This document shows, piece by piece, positions 1 through 8,028 of a stretch of 64,000 nucleotides of DNA. The stretch is from an uncultured Prevotella sp. (GTDB taxonomy: Bacteria; Bacteroidota; Bacteroidia; Bacteroidales; Bacteroidaceae), in assembly GCA_905233825.1 (NCBI GenBank), contig CAJOFE010000004.1:62001-126000 (forward strand), read 5' to 3'. Under the pieces are notes generated by a model that worked only from the letters and a program-made list of their open reading frames with translations, was not told the DNA's origin and made no database searches. Numbering within the stretch: the first letter of the stretch is position 1; each line of letters opens with the position of its first letter. The position numbers and the translations under genes are program-made.

Positions 1-465
1 CAGCAGGGCGTCTGGCATAGAGGGCACCCTTGAACGTGGTGTTCTTGCGGATGGGGAAGCCCCAGTAGCCTTCGCTGGCAATGCCAAGTCCTGCCTGCTC
101 AAAGTTCACGATGAGCGACGTGGGGTTGGCATCGTTCATACCTCGCTGACGGTTCTGACGCACGCGGACTCGCACCGTGTCGGTGAGCTGCCAGCGCTCG
201 GGACGTACCGTGTAACGGGGGGCATCGGGATTGGGGCGTCCTCCTCGACGTCCGCCTCTGGGGTTGAACATGTCGGCAAACGACGGGTTAGGAACCAGCT
301 GCGTGTAGAGTCCACCTTCGTAGGCATAGTTGATTTCCTCGGTCATCAGTCCATAAAGCATCGGACTCACCGCTGTTTCGGCCTTGTCGAGCCGAAGGGT
401 CAAAGTCTGGGCCTGGAGCATCAATGTCGTGCTCAGCATAGCGGCCGTTACCAGTAATTTTTTCA
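1..465 (-). CDS. Alpha-L-arabinofuranosidase-like (GH51-type) protein, N-terminal part; runs off the window start
   Basis: Reverse-strand translation from the ATG at about 465: MKKLLVTAAMLSTTLMLQAQTLTLRLDKAETAVSPMLYGLMTEEINYAYEGGLYTQLVPNPSF. Signal peptide followed by a GH51-like N-terminus. Confidence 0.7.
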
Positions 466-506
466 TGTGTTTTTAGTTAAATGATTTAGTTATAAAATGA
501 TGGAAT

Positions 507-1262
507 CTATTTTCTGGGTACGAGCAGGATGCTCACCTCGTAGAGCAGCCAGATGGGCAGCGAGACAACGAGGAGTGTGAAGACATCGGTAGTGGGGGTG
601 ATGATGGCAGCTACGACGAGAATGGCCACGATAGCGTGACGACGATAGCGTCGCATCAGGCCTCCGCTGACCAGTCCCATGCGCCCCAGGATGGCACTGA
701 CAACGGGTAGCTCGAAGACCACTCCGATGACCAGACACATAGAGATGAGCGTGTCGATATAGGACTGGAGGGTGAGCATATTTTTTACATCTTCACTAAC
801 TTGATAAGTTCCTAAGAATCTAACTGTTAGAGGAAATATAATAAAGTAACAAACAAGCGTCCCCAAGAGGAACATGACATAGGCCGAGCCTACTATGCGG
901 TAGGCAGCACGACGCTCGTTTTGGTAGAGTCCGGGCGATACGAAACGGAACAACTGGTAAAGCACGTAGGGCGAGGCGCAGAGCAGTCCGGCATAGGCGG
1001 CAGTGCGCATGTGGGTCATGAACTGCTCGGTGAGTCCGGTGTTCATCAAACTGATGCTGAAGGGCTCGCTTCCCATGAGCCGGAAAGTGATGAAATCGCT
1101 GGTGCGTGGAGCCAGCACGACGGTGAAAAGCCAATCTTTCAGGCAGAAAGCTACGATGGCGAAGGCCACAACGACGATGAGCGAACGGATGATAGTCCAT
1201 CGCAGCACGTCGAGATGTTCCCAGAAAGTGGCCTTCTGACTGCTCATGCTATAAAAAGACAC
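507..1262 (-). CDS. tatC: Sec-independent protein translocase TatC
   Basis: Multi-TM protein with TatC motifs (FWEHLDVLRWTIIRS, SPYVLYQLFRFVSPGLYQNERR); adjacent to tatA. Confidence 0.93.
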   Translation of the reverse strand: MSFYSMSSQKATFWEHLDVLRWTIIRSLIVVVAFAIVAFCLKDWLFTVVLAPRTSDFITFRLMGSEPFSISLMNTGLTEQFMTHMRTAAYAGLLCASPYVLYQLFRFVSPGLYQNERRAAYRIVGSAYVMFLLGTLVCYFIIFPLTVRFLGTYQVSEDVKNMLTLQSYIDTLISMCLVIGVVFELPVVSAILGRMGLVSGGLMRRYRRHAIVAILVVAAIITPTTDVFTLLVVSLPIWLLYEVSILLVPRK

Positions 1263-1282
1263 TTAGAAAACGAGGGAAACGC

Positions 1283-1486
1283 CTACTTTTCCTCTTCTTT
1301 CTTCTCGCTATTTACGTCGTTGTCAATCTCTTTCATGCCGTCTTTGAAGCTCTTTACGCCCTTTCCCAGACCTTTCATCAGTTCGGGAATCTTGGCACCT
1401 CCGAAGAGCAGCAGCACAACTAGTGCGATGATGAGTATTTCCTGGCCTCCGAGGCCGAAAAGCAGCAGTGTGTTGAGTGTTGTCAT
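1283..1486 (-). CDS. tatA: Sec-independent translocase TatA/E
   Basis: 67 aa, [42 protein letters not shown]; classic TatA. Confidence 0.93.
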   Translation of the reverse strand: MTTLNTLLLFGLGGQEILIIALVVLLLFGGAKIPELMKGLGKGVKSFKDGMKEIDNDVNSEKKEEEK

Positions 1487-1604
1487 AAGTTTGTAAGTTC
1501 AGTTTAAATGATAAAATCGCTTGCAAAGATACACTTTTTTACTGGAAGTTGCAAATTTATAGTTATTTTTGTGTACCTTTGCATCGAAATTAAGACAAAG
1601 AACT

Positions 1605-2480
1605 ATGGGCTTTTGGAAATCTTTTTTTGGCGGAGAAGCCAATCCTGAGGAAGAAAAAAAGAATGCTGAGGAGCGTAACTTCGATCTGTTGAAGTATGAT
1701 GGGGTGAAGGCTATGCGCTACGGACAGGCCGACTATGCCGTGAAGTGCTTTCAGAAGGCATTGGAGACGAAGGATGACCCCGAGGTGCACGACTATCTGT
1801 CGCGAGCCTATATCCGCATGGGGATGCTCGATGAGGCATTGGTCGAGTTGAAGACCGTCATAACGCAGGAGCCTGACAACGTGAACCTGATGATGCAGGC
1901 TGCTAGCGTGGCATATATGAAGGAGGACTATCAGGAGATGACGGCTCTGTGCGAACAGGCGTTAGAAGTGGACTCGGAAAGCCCACTCGTGCATCTTTTC
2001 TATGCCAAAGCCGAGCTGGGACAAGGGAATCTGGTGCAGGGCATCGCACGACTGACGAAGACCATCGCGTTGGACGCAGAGGTGGGCGAAGCCCGTCTGC
2101 TTCGTGGTCAGACGTTGCTGAAGATGGGCGACCTGACAGGAGCCACCGACGATGTGGAATGGCTCTTGCAGCATACTGAAGACAATGAGGACGTGCTATT
2201 GCTGCATGCCCGACTGGCTGAGGCAAAAGGACAGCACGACGAGGCTATCGGCCTCTATGGTAAAGTGATTGACGCAAACCCCTTCCAGGTGGATGCCTAT
2301 CGTGAGCGGGGCAAGATACGCTACGAACAGGACGACAGGCAGGGAGCTGAAGAAGACATGCAGAAGGTGCTGGAACTGAATCCTGAGGAGATGGCCGACG
2401 TCAGCGGCGACTACTCGGCAGAGGGCATCGAGCAGAAGGTGAAGCAGCAATATTCGATGATGAATCCCTTTGGCATATAA
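1605..2480 (+). CDS. Tetratricopeptide repeat protein
   Basis: Multiple TPR motifs; likely start MGFWKSFFGG inside ORF 1569..2480. Confidence 0.85.
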   Translation: MGFWKSFFGGEANPEEEKKNAEERNFDLLKYDGVKAMRYGQADYAVKCFQKALETKDDPEVHDYLSRAYIRMGMLDEALVELKTVITQEPDNVNLMMQAASVAYMKEDYQEMTALCEQALEVDSESPLVHLFYAKAELGQGNLVQGIARLTKTIALDAEVGEARLLRGQTLLKMGDLTGATDDVEWLLQHTEDNEDVLLLHARLAEAKGQHDEAIGLYGKVIDANPFQVDAYRERGKIRYEQDDRQGAEEDMQKVLELNPEEMADVSGDYSAEGIEQKVKQQYSMMNPFGI

Positions 2481-2502
2481 GCTCCATTGAAGCTTTGATA
2501 TT

Positions 2503-3402
2503 ATGAGAGTGAATGCAGGATACAATCGTGAGGGCGACTACGGTCATTTCGTGGTGCAACAGGAGGCTCCGTTGCTGGAGTGGCTTTTGCAGAACGTGAA
2601 GGAGAGTCGCACGAAGGTGAAGGCCACGCTACAGGGTAGGGGCATCAAAGTGAACGGCAAGACCGTCACGCAGTTCGATTTTCCTTTGCAGAAAGGCATG
2701 AAGGTGGCCGTGAGCAAGACGAAGCGCAACCAGCAGAGCTTCAAGAGCCGCTATGTGAAGATAGTGTATGAAGACAAATGGCTCATCGTGGTGGAAAAAC
2801 AGGTGGGCATCCTCTCGATGGCTGCAGGCCACTCTTCGCTTAACGTGAAGAGCGTGCTCGATGACTACTTCAAGAAGAGCCGTCAGAAATGTTCTGCACA
2901 TGTGGTGCATCGCCTGGATCGTGACACCAGCGGCCTGATGGTCTATGCGAAAGATATGGACACGGAACAAGTGCTAGAGCATAACTGGCACCAGATTGTG
3001 TATGATCGTCGCTATGTGGCTGTGCTGAGTGGCGAGATGGAACACGACGAGGGCACCATAGAGAACTGGCTGAAAGACAACAAAGCCTACATCACCTATT
3101 CTTCGCCGACGGACAACGGTGGTAAGCTGGCCATCACGCATTTTCATGTGCTCGACCGTACGACAGAACACTCGTTGGTGGAGTTCAAGTTGGAGACGGG
3201 GCGCAAGAACCAGATTCGTGTGCATGCTGCCGATATGGGGCATCCCGTATGTGGCGACAACAAATATGGTAATGGTGACGACCCCTTACATCGTCTATGC
3301 CTACATGCCTGGCTGCTATGTTTCCACCATCCTGTGACGGGAGAGCCTATGGAGTTCGAAACGCCTGTGCCTACGGCCTTCAGGCAGTTATTTAGAAGTT
3401 AG
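2503..3402 (+). CDS. RluA/RluD-family pseudouridine synthase
   Basis: S4-like N-terminus and VVHRLDRDTSGLMVYAKD catalytic motif. Confidence 0.92.
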   Translation: MRVNAGYNREGDYGHFVVQQEAPLLEWLLQNVKESRTKVKATLQGRGIKVNGKTVTQFDFPLQKGMKVAVSKTKRNQQSFKSRYVKIVYEDKWLIVVEKQVGILSMAAGHSSLNVKSVLDDYFKKSRQKCSAHVVHRLDRDTSGLMVYAKDMDTEQVLEHNWHQIVYDRRYVAVLSGEMEHDEGTIENWLKDNKAYITYSSPTDNGGKLAITHFHVLDRTTEHSLVEFKLETGRKNQIRVHAADMGHPVCGDNKYGNGDDPLHRLCLHAWLLCFHHPVTGEPMEFETPVPTAFRQLFRS

Positions 3403-3437
3403 GAGTTGGAAGTTGGGAATTAGGAGTTAGAAGTGAT

Positions 3438-3650
3438 ATGAACAACGTGGGCTTTTACATCTTTGCGCTTGTAGCCGTCATCATAGCGGTGCTGATTTTG
3501 AAGCATGTCGTCACCTGCCTCATGCGTTCGGTGGTGGTTGTCGTGCTATTGGTCATTCTTGCCGTTGCCTATTATTTCTTTGTAGGGCAGTACGACCCTG
3601 AAGTGCACGATGCCGTGCAGGGGGCTTGGGACAAATACAATAATCACTGA
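3438..3650 (+). CDS. Small membrane protein of unknown function
   Basis: 70 aa ORF with two hydrophobic segments between two supported genes. Confidence 0.5.
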   Translation: MNNVGFYIFALVAVIIAVLILKHVVTCLMRSVVVVVLLVILAVAYYFFVGQYDPEVHDAVQGAWDKYNNH

Positions 3651-4279
3651 GCCGTTTCTTCCAAGAAAAAACGTTCAAACTGCTTGCGCAACTCTGCCTC
3701 GTTGGCAATAATGTTGCGCAGCTCGTTCAGCTTCTGCTCGTTGGGCGAGCCGGGAATCCATAGCCGTATATAACCATGAGCCGAATACTTCTGGTCCATG
3801 TGCTCACGGAAACGCAACCACTGGTGCTCTTTGTCTAACTCGGGATAGTTGGAGAGGCCGTATTGTACCGTGCGACGGAACACCTGTTTGGGAACGATAT
3901 CACGATCGGCCTCGGCCACGATCTTCCCATAAAGGCTGCGAGGCGCACGTGAAGCAGAAGCACGATGGTCTTCAATGGCTTCTTTCATAATCTTGAGCTG
4001 TTCCGTTGAAAACCAGCGTTTCAAGCGTGCATCTTGCGATAGTATTTTCCCTCCTGTGATATGATGAACAGCGCGAGGTCCTGACATCCCTACATCATGA
4101 TAGGCAGCAATGGTATAGACCATATCAATGTCGGCTCCCGTACGGATGGCCAGATCTAAGGAACGACGGATAACACGGGTGACGTGCTCCATGTTGTGGG
4201 CTTTGTCGAACTCGGCATACTTGGGCAGTATCTGAGTCTCAATAAACTCCATGAGGTCGAGGGATGGGCTGTTCTTCAT
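3644..4279 (-). CDS. HD-domain phosphohydrolase
   Basis: HNMEHVTRVIRRSLDLA...AAYHDVGMSG HD motifs. Confidence 0.85.
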   Translation of the reverse strand: MKNSPSLDLMEFIETQILPKYAEFDKAHNMEHVTRVIRRSLDLAIRTGADIDMVYTIAAYHDVGMSGPRAVHHITGGKILSQDARLKRWFSTEQLKIMKEAIEDHRASASRAPRSLYGKIVAEADRDIVPKQVFRRTVQYGLSNYPELDKEHQWLRFREHMDQKYSAHGYIRLWIPGSPNEQKLNELRNIIANEAELRKQFERFFLEETAQ

Positions 4280-4381
4280 TTTGGAATTTGAAGTATAAAG
4301 TTTGAAGTTTGGGAGCAGATTGTTTGCAAAATTAAGAAATAATTTCTACTTTTGCAAGAGTTTTCTGAAAAAAGTGATAGA

Positions 4382-5284
4382 ATGGACGTTAAGAAAGATT
4401 CTTTGAAGGCTTGGGTGCTGGCTGCAAGGCCCCAAACGCTGACGGGTGCTGCTGTACCTGTGATGATTGGGCTGTCGTTAGCGTGGACTGATGCGCAGGC
4501 TGCTTATATGCCTGGTACTTTCAACTGGGTGGCAGCTTTTTTGTGTCTGCTCTTTGCCTTTATCATGCAGATAGATGCCAACTTGATTAACGACTTTGTG
4601 GATTATGCAAAGGGAACTGATGACCGTGAGACACGCTTGGGGCCTGAACGTGCCTGTACGCAAGGGTGGGTGAGCATCGAGAAAATGAAACGGGCCATTG
4701 CAGGTACTACGTGTCTGGCCTGCTTGGTGGGTCTGCCGCTTGTGTGGTACGGTGGGTTGGAAATGGTGATTGTAGGCGTCCTCTGCGTAGTGTTCTGTTT
4801 CCTCTACACTACACATCTTTCTTATATGGGGCTGGGCGACGTGCTGGTGCTGGTGTTCTTCGGACTGGTGCCTGTCAGCATTACCTATTATGTGCAGCTT
4901 CATACCTTCAGTTGGGAAGTGTTGGTGGCTTCCTTAGCCTGTGGACTGGTCATTGATGCGCTGCTGCTTGTGAACAATTTCCGAGATCGCGATACCGACA
5001 GGAAGGCAGGAAAGATGACGCTTGTGGTTCGCATTGGAGCCCAAGCCACGCTCTGGCTCTATCTCGGAGTTGGTGTGGTAGCCTGCTTGATGGGGATCGT
5101 ATTTGGTCTGAATGGGCATTGGATGGCTTTCATCCTGCCCTTGCTCTATCTCACCTTCCATGTGCTCACCTGTCTGAAAATGAAGCAAATATGGGAGGGT
5201 AGGGAACTGAACAGGTGTTTAGGCGAAACAGCCCGTAACATTTTCATGTACGGGCTGTTGGTTACAATAGGATTGCTGATATAA
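4382..5284 (+). CDS. menA: 1,4-dihydroxy-2-naphthoate octaprenyltransferase
   Basis: UbiA-family motifs (ANLINDFVDYAKGTDD, NNFRDRDTDRKAGKMTL). Start chosen at MDVKKDSLKAW. Confidence 0.9.
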   Translation: MDVKKDSLKAWVLAARPQTLTGAAVPVMIGLSLAWTDAQAAYMPGTFNWVAAFLCLLFAFIMQIDANLINDFVDYAKGTDDRETRLGPERACTQGWVSIEKMKRAIAGTTCLACLVGLPLVWYGGLEMVIVGVLCVVFCFLYTTHLSYMGLGDVLVLVFFGLVPVSITYYVQLHTFSWEVLVASLACGLVIDALLLVNNFRDRDTDRKAGKMTLVVRIGAQATLWLYLGVGVVACLMGIVFGLNGHWMAFILPLLYLTFHVLTCLKMKQIWEGRELNRCLGETARNIFMYGLLVTIGLLI

Positions 5285-5290
5285 TCTTTC

Positions 5291-6772
5291 TTAGTAGCTA
5301 CGGGCAATGATGACACGAGCCTTCGAAGGCTTGCCGCTCACCATATCCACACCTGGCGTCTGCTCAACGCCGAAGGGCACGCAGCGGATGGTTGCCTGTG
5401 TTTCTTCCTTGATCTGAGCCTCGGTCTCGGCGGTACCGTCCCAATGGCAGAGGAAGAAGCCGCCGTCCTTGATGCGCTCCTTGAACTCATTATAATCTTC
5501 GCACTCGTAGATGTGGGCATCGCGATAGGCCTTGGCCTTCTCGAAGATGTTCTGCTGAATGTCGTCGAGCAATTTCTCTACATGCTCCACGATACCTTCC
5601 AAAGGCAACGTCTCCTTCTCCAGGGTGTCGCGACGCATCAGCTCGATGGTGCCGTTCTCTAAGTCGCGTGCACCCAGCACCAGACGCACGGGCACGCCTT
5701 TCAGCTCGTAATCGGCAAACTTGAAGCCAGGACGCTTGTTGTCAGCATCGTCGAACTTCACGCTGATGCCCTTCTTGCGCAGACCCTCAAGGATGGGCTG
5801 TACTTCCTTGTTCACAATCTCCATCTGCTCAGGCTTGGTGGCGATGGGGATGATGACTACCTGCAGCGGAGCCAGACGTGGAGGCAGCACGAGGCCGTTG
5901 TCGTCGGAGTGGGTCATGATAAGAGCTCCGATAAGTCGGGTAGAAACGCCCCACGAGGTAGCCCACACGTATTCGGGCTTGTTCTCCTTATTCAAATAGG
6001 TAACGTCGAAAGCTTTTGCAAAGTTCTGTCCGAGGAAATGGCTGGTACCGCTCTGCAGAGCCTTACCGTCCTGCATCATAGCCTCGATGGTGTAGGTGTC
6101 GAGTGCACCTGCGAAGCGCTCAGTCTCGCTTTTCACGCCCTGAACAACGGGAACGGCCATCCACTCTTCTGCGAACTTGGCATACACCTTCAACATCTGC
6201 TGGGCTTCAGCTTCAGCCTCCTCGCGGGTGGCGTGGGCTGTGTGACCTTCTTGCCACAGGAACTCTGAAGTGCGCAGGAACGGACGTGTACGCATCTCCC
6301 AGCGCATAACGTTGCACCACTGGTTGCACATCAGGGGCAGGTCGCGCCACGAGTGAATCCAGTTCTTATACGTGTTCCAGATAATCGTTTCAGAAGTGGG
6401 ACGGATGATCAACTCCTCTTCAAGCTTCGCAGCAGGATCAACCACCACGCCGCTCTTGTCTTCAGTAGCCTTCAGACGATAGTGGGTCACCACAGCACAC
6501 TCCTTCGCGAAGCCTTCCACGTGCTCAGCCTCGCGGCTCAGGAATGACTTCGGAATAAGGAGGGGAAAATAGGCATTCTGCGCACCCGTCTCCTTGAACA
6601 TCTTATCAAGCTCATGCTGCATCTTCTCCCAGATGGCATAGCCGTATGGCTTGATGACCATACATCCGCGTACAGCCGACTGTTCAGCCAAGTCGGCCTT
6701 TACCACAAGGTCGTTGTACCACTGACTGTAGTTTTCGGCCCTTTTCGTCAAATCTTTAAGTTCTTTTGCCAT
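5291..6772 (-). CDS. proS: Prolyl-tRNA synthetase
   Basis: Class II aaRS, ProS archaeal/eukaryotic type; start [22 protein letters not shown]. Confidence 0.95.
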   Translation of the reverse strand: MAKELKDLTKRAENYSQWYNDLVVKADLAEQSAVRGCMVIKPYGYAIWEKMQHELDKMFKETGAQNAYFPLLIPKSFLSREAEHVEGFAKECAVVTHYRLKATEDKSGVVVDPAAKLEEELIIRPTSETIIWNTYKNWIHSWRDLPLMCNQWCNVMRWEMRTRPFLRTSEFLWQEGHTAHATREEAEAEAQQMLKVYAKFAEEWMAVPVVQGVKSETERFAGALDTYTIEAMMQDGKALQSGTSHFLGQNFAKAFDVTYLNKENKPEYVWATSWGVSTRLIGALIMTHSDDNGLVLPPRLAPLQVVIIPIATKPEQMEIVNKEVQPILEGLRKKGISVKFDDADNKRPGFKFADYELKGVPVRLVLGARDLENGTIELMRRDTLEKETLPLEGIVEHVEKLLDDIQQNIFEKAKAYRDAHIYECEDYNEFKERIKDGGFFLCHWDGTAETEAQIKEETQATIRCVPFGVEQTPGVDMVSGKPSKARVIIARSY

Positions 6773-6913
6773 GTTTTTAACACAAAAAATGAAAAATTTG
6801 GTGCAAAGGTACAAAAAAATCATGATTTTGCTTCTTATTTCATAATTATTTTCTATCTTTGCAACGTGAAAATATATGTTTAACACTTTTATTAATAACA
6901 AAACACTACGATT

Positions 6914-7615
6914 ATGAAAAAAATGAAAGCTATGGTTCTCACGCTCTGCGCATGCATCGTGATGATGGGTTGTAACAACCTCGGTAAGGGAACTGCTATC
7001 GGTGCAGCTGGTGGTGCTCTCTTAGGTGCTGTCGTTGGTAAGGTGGCTGGTAACACCGCTGTCGGCGCTGCCGTTGGTACTGCCGTTGGTGCTGGTGCTG
7101 GTGCCCTTATTGGCAAGCACATGGATAAGGTGAAGGCTCAGGCTCAGGCCGTTCAGAACGCTCAGGTTCAGTCTATCACCGACGCTAATGGTCTGCAGGC
7201 CGTTCAGGTAACTTTCGACTCGGGTATCCTGTTCACCACTGGTAGCTCTACCCTCAGCACAGTTGCCAAGAACTCTCTGAGCCAGTTCGCTCGCGACGTG
7301 CTCATCCCCAACCGCGACTGCGACGTAGCCGTTCAGGGCTTTACCGACAACACTCCGTTCAGAAACAGCACAGCTGCCCAGAGCCAGCAGAAGAACCTCG
7401 AGCTCTCACAGCAGCGCGCTCAGGCCGTGACCTCTTATCTGCTCCAGCAGGGTGTGAATGCAGCTCAGATCCGCAGCACCACAGGTTTCGGCGAGGCTAA
7501 CCCCGTTGCTGACAACTCGACCGCTGCCGGCAAGGCTCAGAACCGTCGTGTGGAGGTGCTCCTCTATGCTTCTCAGGCTATGATCAACGCCGCTGAGGCT
7601 GGCACGCTGCAGTAA
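6914..7615 (+). CDS. OmpA-family lipoprotein with glycine-zipper N-terminal region
   Basis: Lipobox-like MMGC, glycine-zipper repeats, C-terminal OmpA motif ([12 protein letters not shown]...[18 protein letters not shown]...NRRVEVLL). Confidence 0.9.
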   Translation: MKKMKAMVLTLCACIVMMGCNNLGKGTAIGAAGGALLGAVVGKVAGNTAVGAAVGTAVGAGAGALIGKHMDKVKAQAQAVQNAQVQSITDANGLQAVQVTFDSGILFTTGSSTLSTVAKNSLSQFARDVLIPNRDCDVAVQGFTDNTPFRNSTAAQSQQKNLELSQQRAQAVTSYLLQQGVNAAQIRSTTGFGEANPVADNSTAAGKAQNRRVEVLLYASQAMINAAEAGTLQ

Positions 7616-7649
7616 GCAACAGCATCTCTCTTTTAGAGTTAAGCAAAGA

Positions 7650-7680
7650 GGCCTCGCAGAGTTTTCTGCGGGGCCTTTCT
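7650..7680 (+). terminator. Intrinsic terminator after the OmpA-family gene
   Basis: GGCCTCGCAGA-gttt-TCTGCGGGGCC hairpin followed by TTTCT. Confidence 0.75.
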
Positions 7681-7703
7681 ATATGTCTGGATTTTTCCTT
7701 TTT

Positions 7704-7787
7704 TAAACGAGCGGCGTGCTATTTTAAAAAAGAAGCGCGCTATTTTCATCGAGGAGCGCGCTAATTTCATTTTGGAGGCTCCAAACA
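7704..7787. repeat. 21-bp phased tandem repeat, about 4 degenerate units
   Basis: ttttaaacgagcggcgtgcta / ttttaaaaaagaagcgcgcta / ttttcatcgaggagcgcgcta / atttcattttggaggctccaa. Confidence 0.75.
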
Positions 7788-8028
7788 AATTTATGGATTT
7801 CCTTTCTTGTAACTCGACGAGGTAACAATTTGTATCGAATTGTATGGTTTTCGATACAAAGTGATGGCGTCGTGACACGATTTATTGTTGAATTATTTAC
7901 AAATTGTCGTTTTTGAATAAAATTCAGATTCAAAATGATAGTTAAAATTTGGACAATTCGGCAAAAAGTAGTACCTTTGCACCCAAAATGGTGCAAAGTA
8001 GCCTGAATGGGACAAAAAAGGTAAAAAG

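Noticed and set aside
3395-3435. agttaggagttggaagttgggaattaggagttaga repeat between the rluD-like gene and the next gene
   Set aside because: Short low-complexity intergenic sequence; no structure or phase that indicates function.
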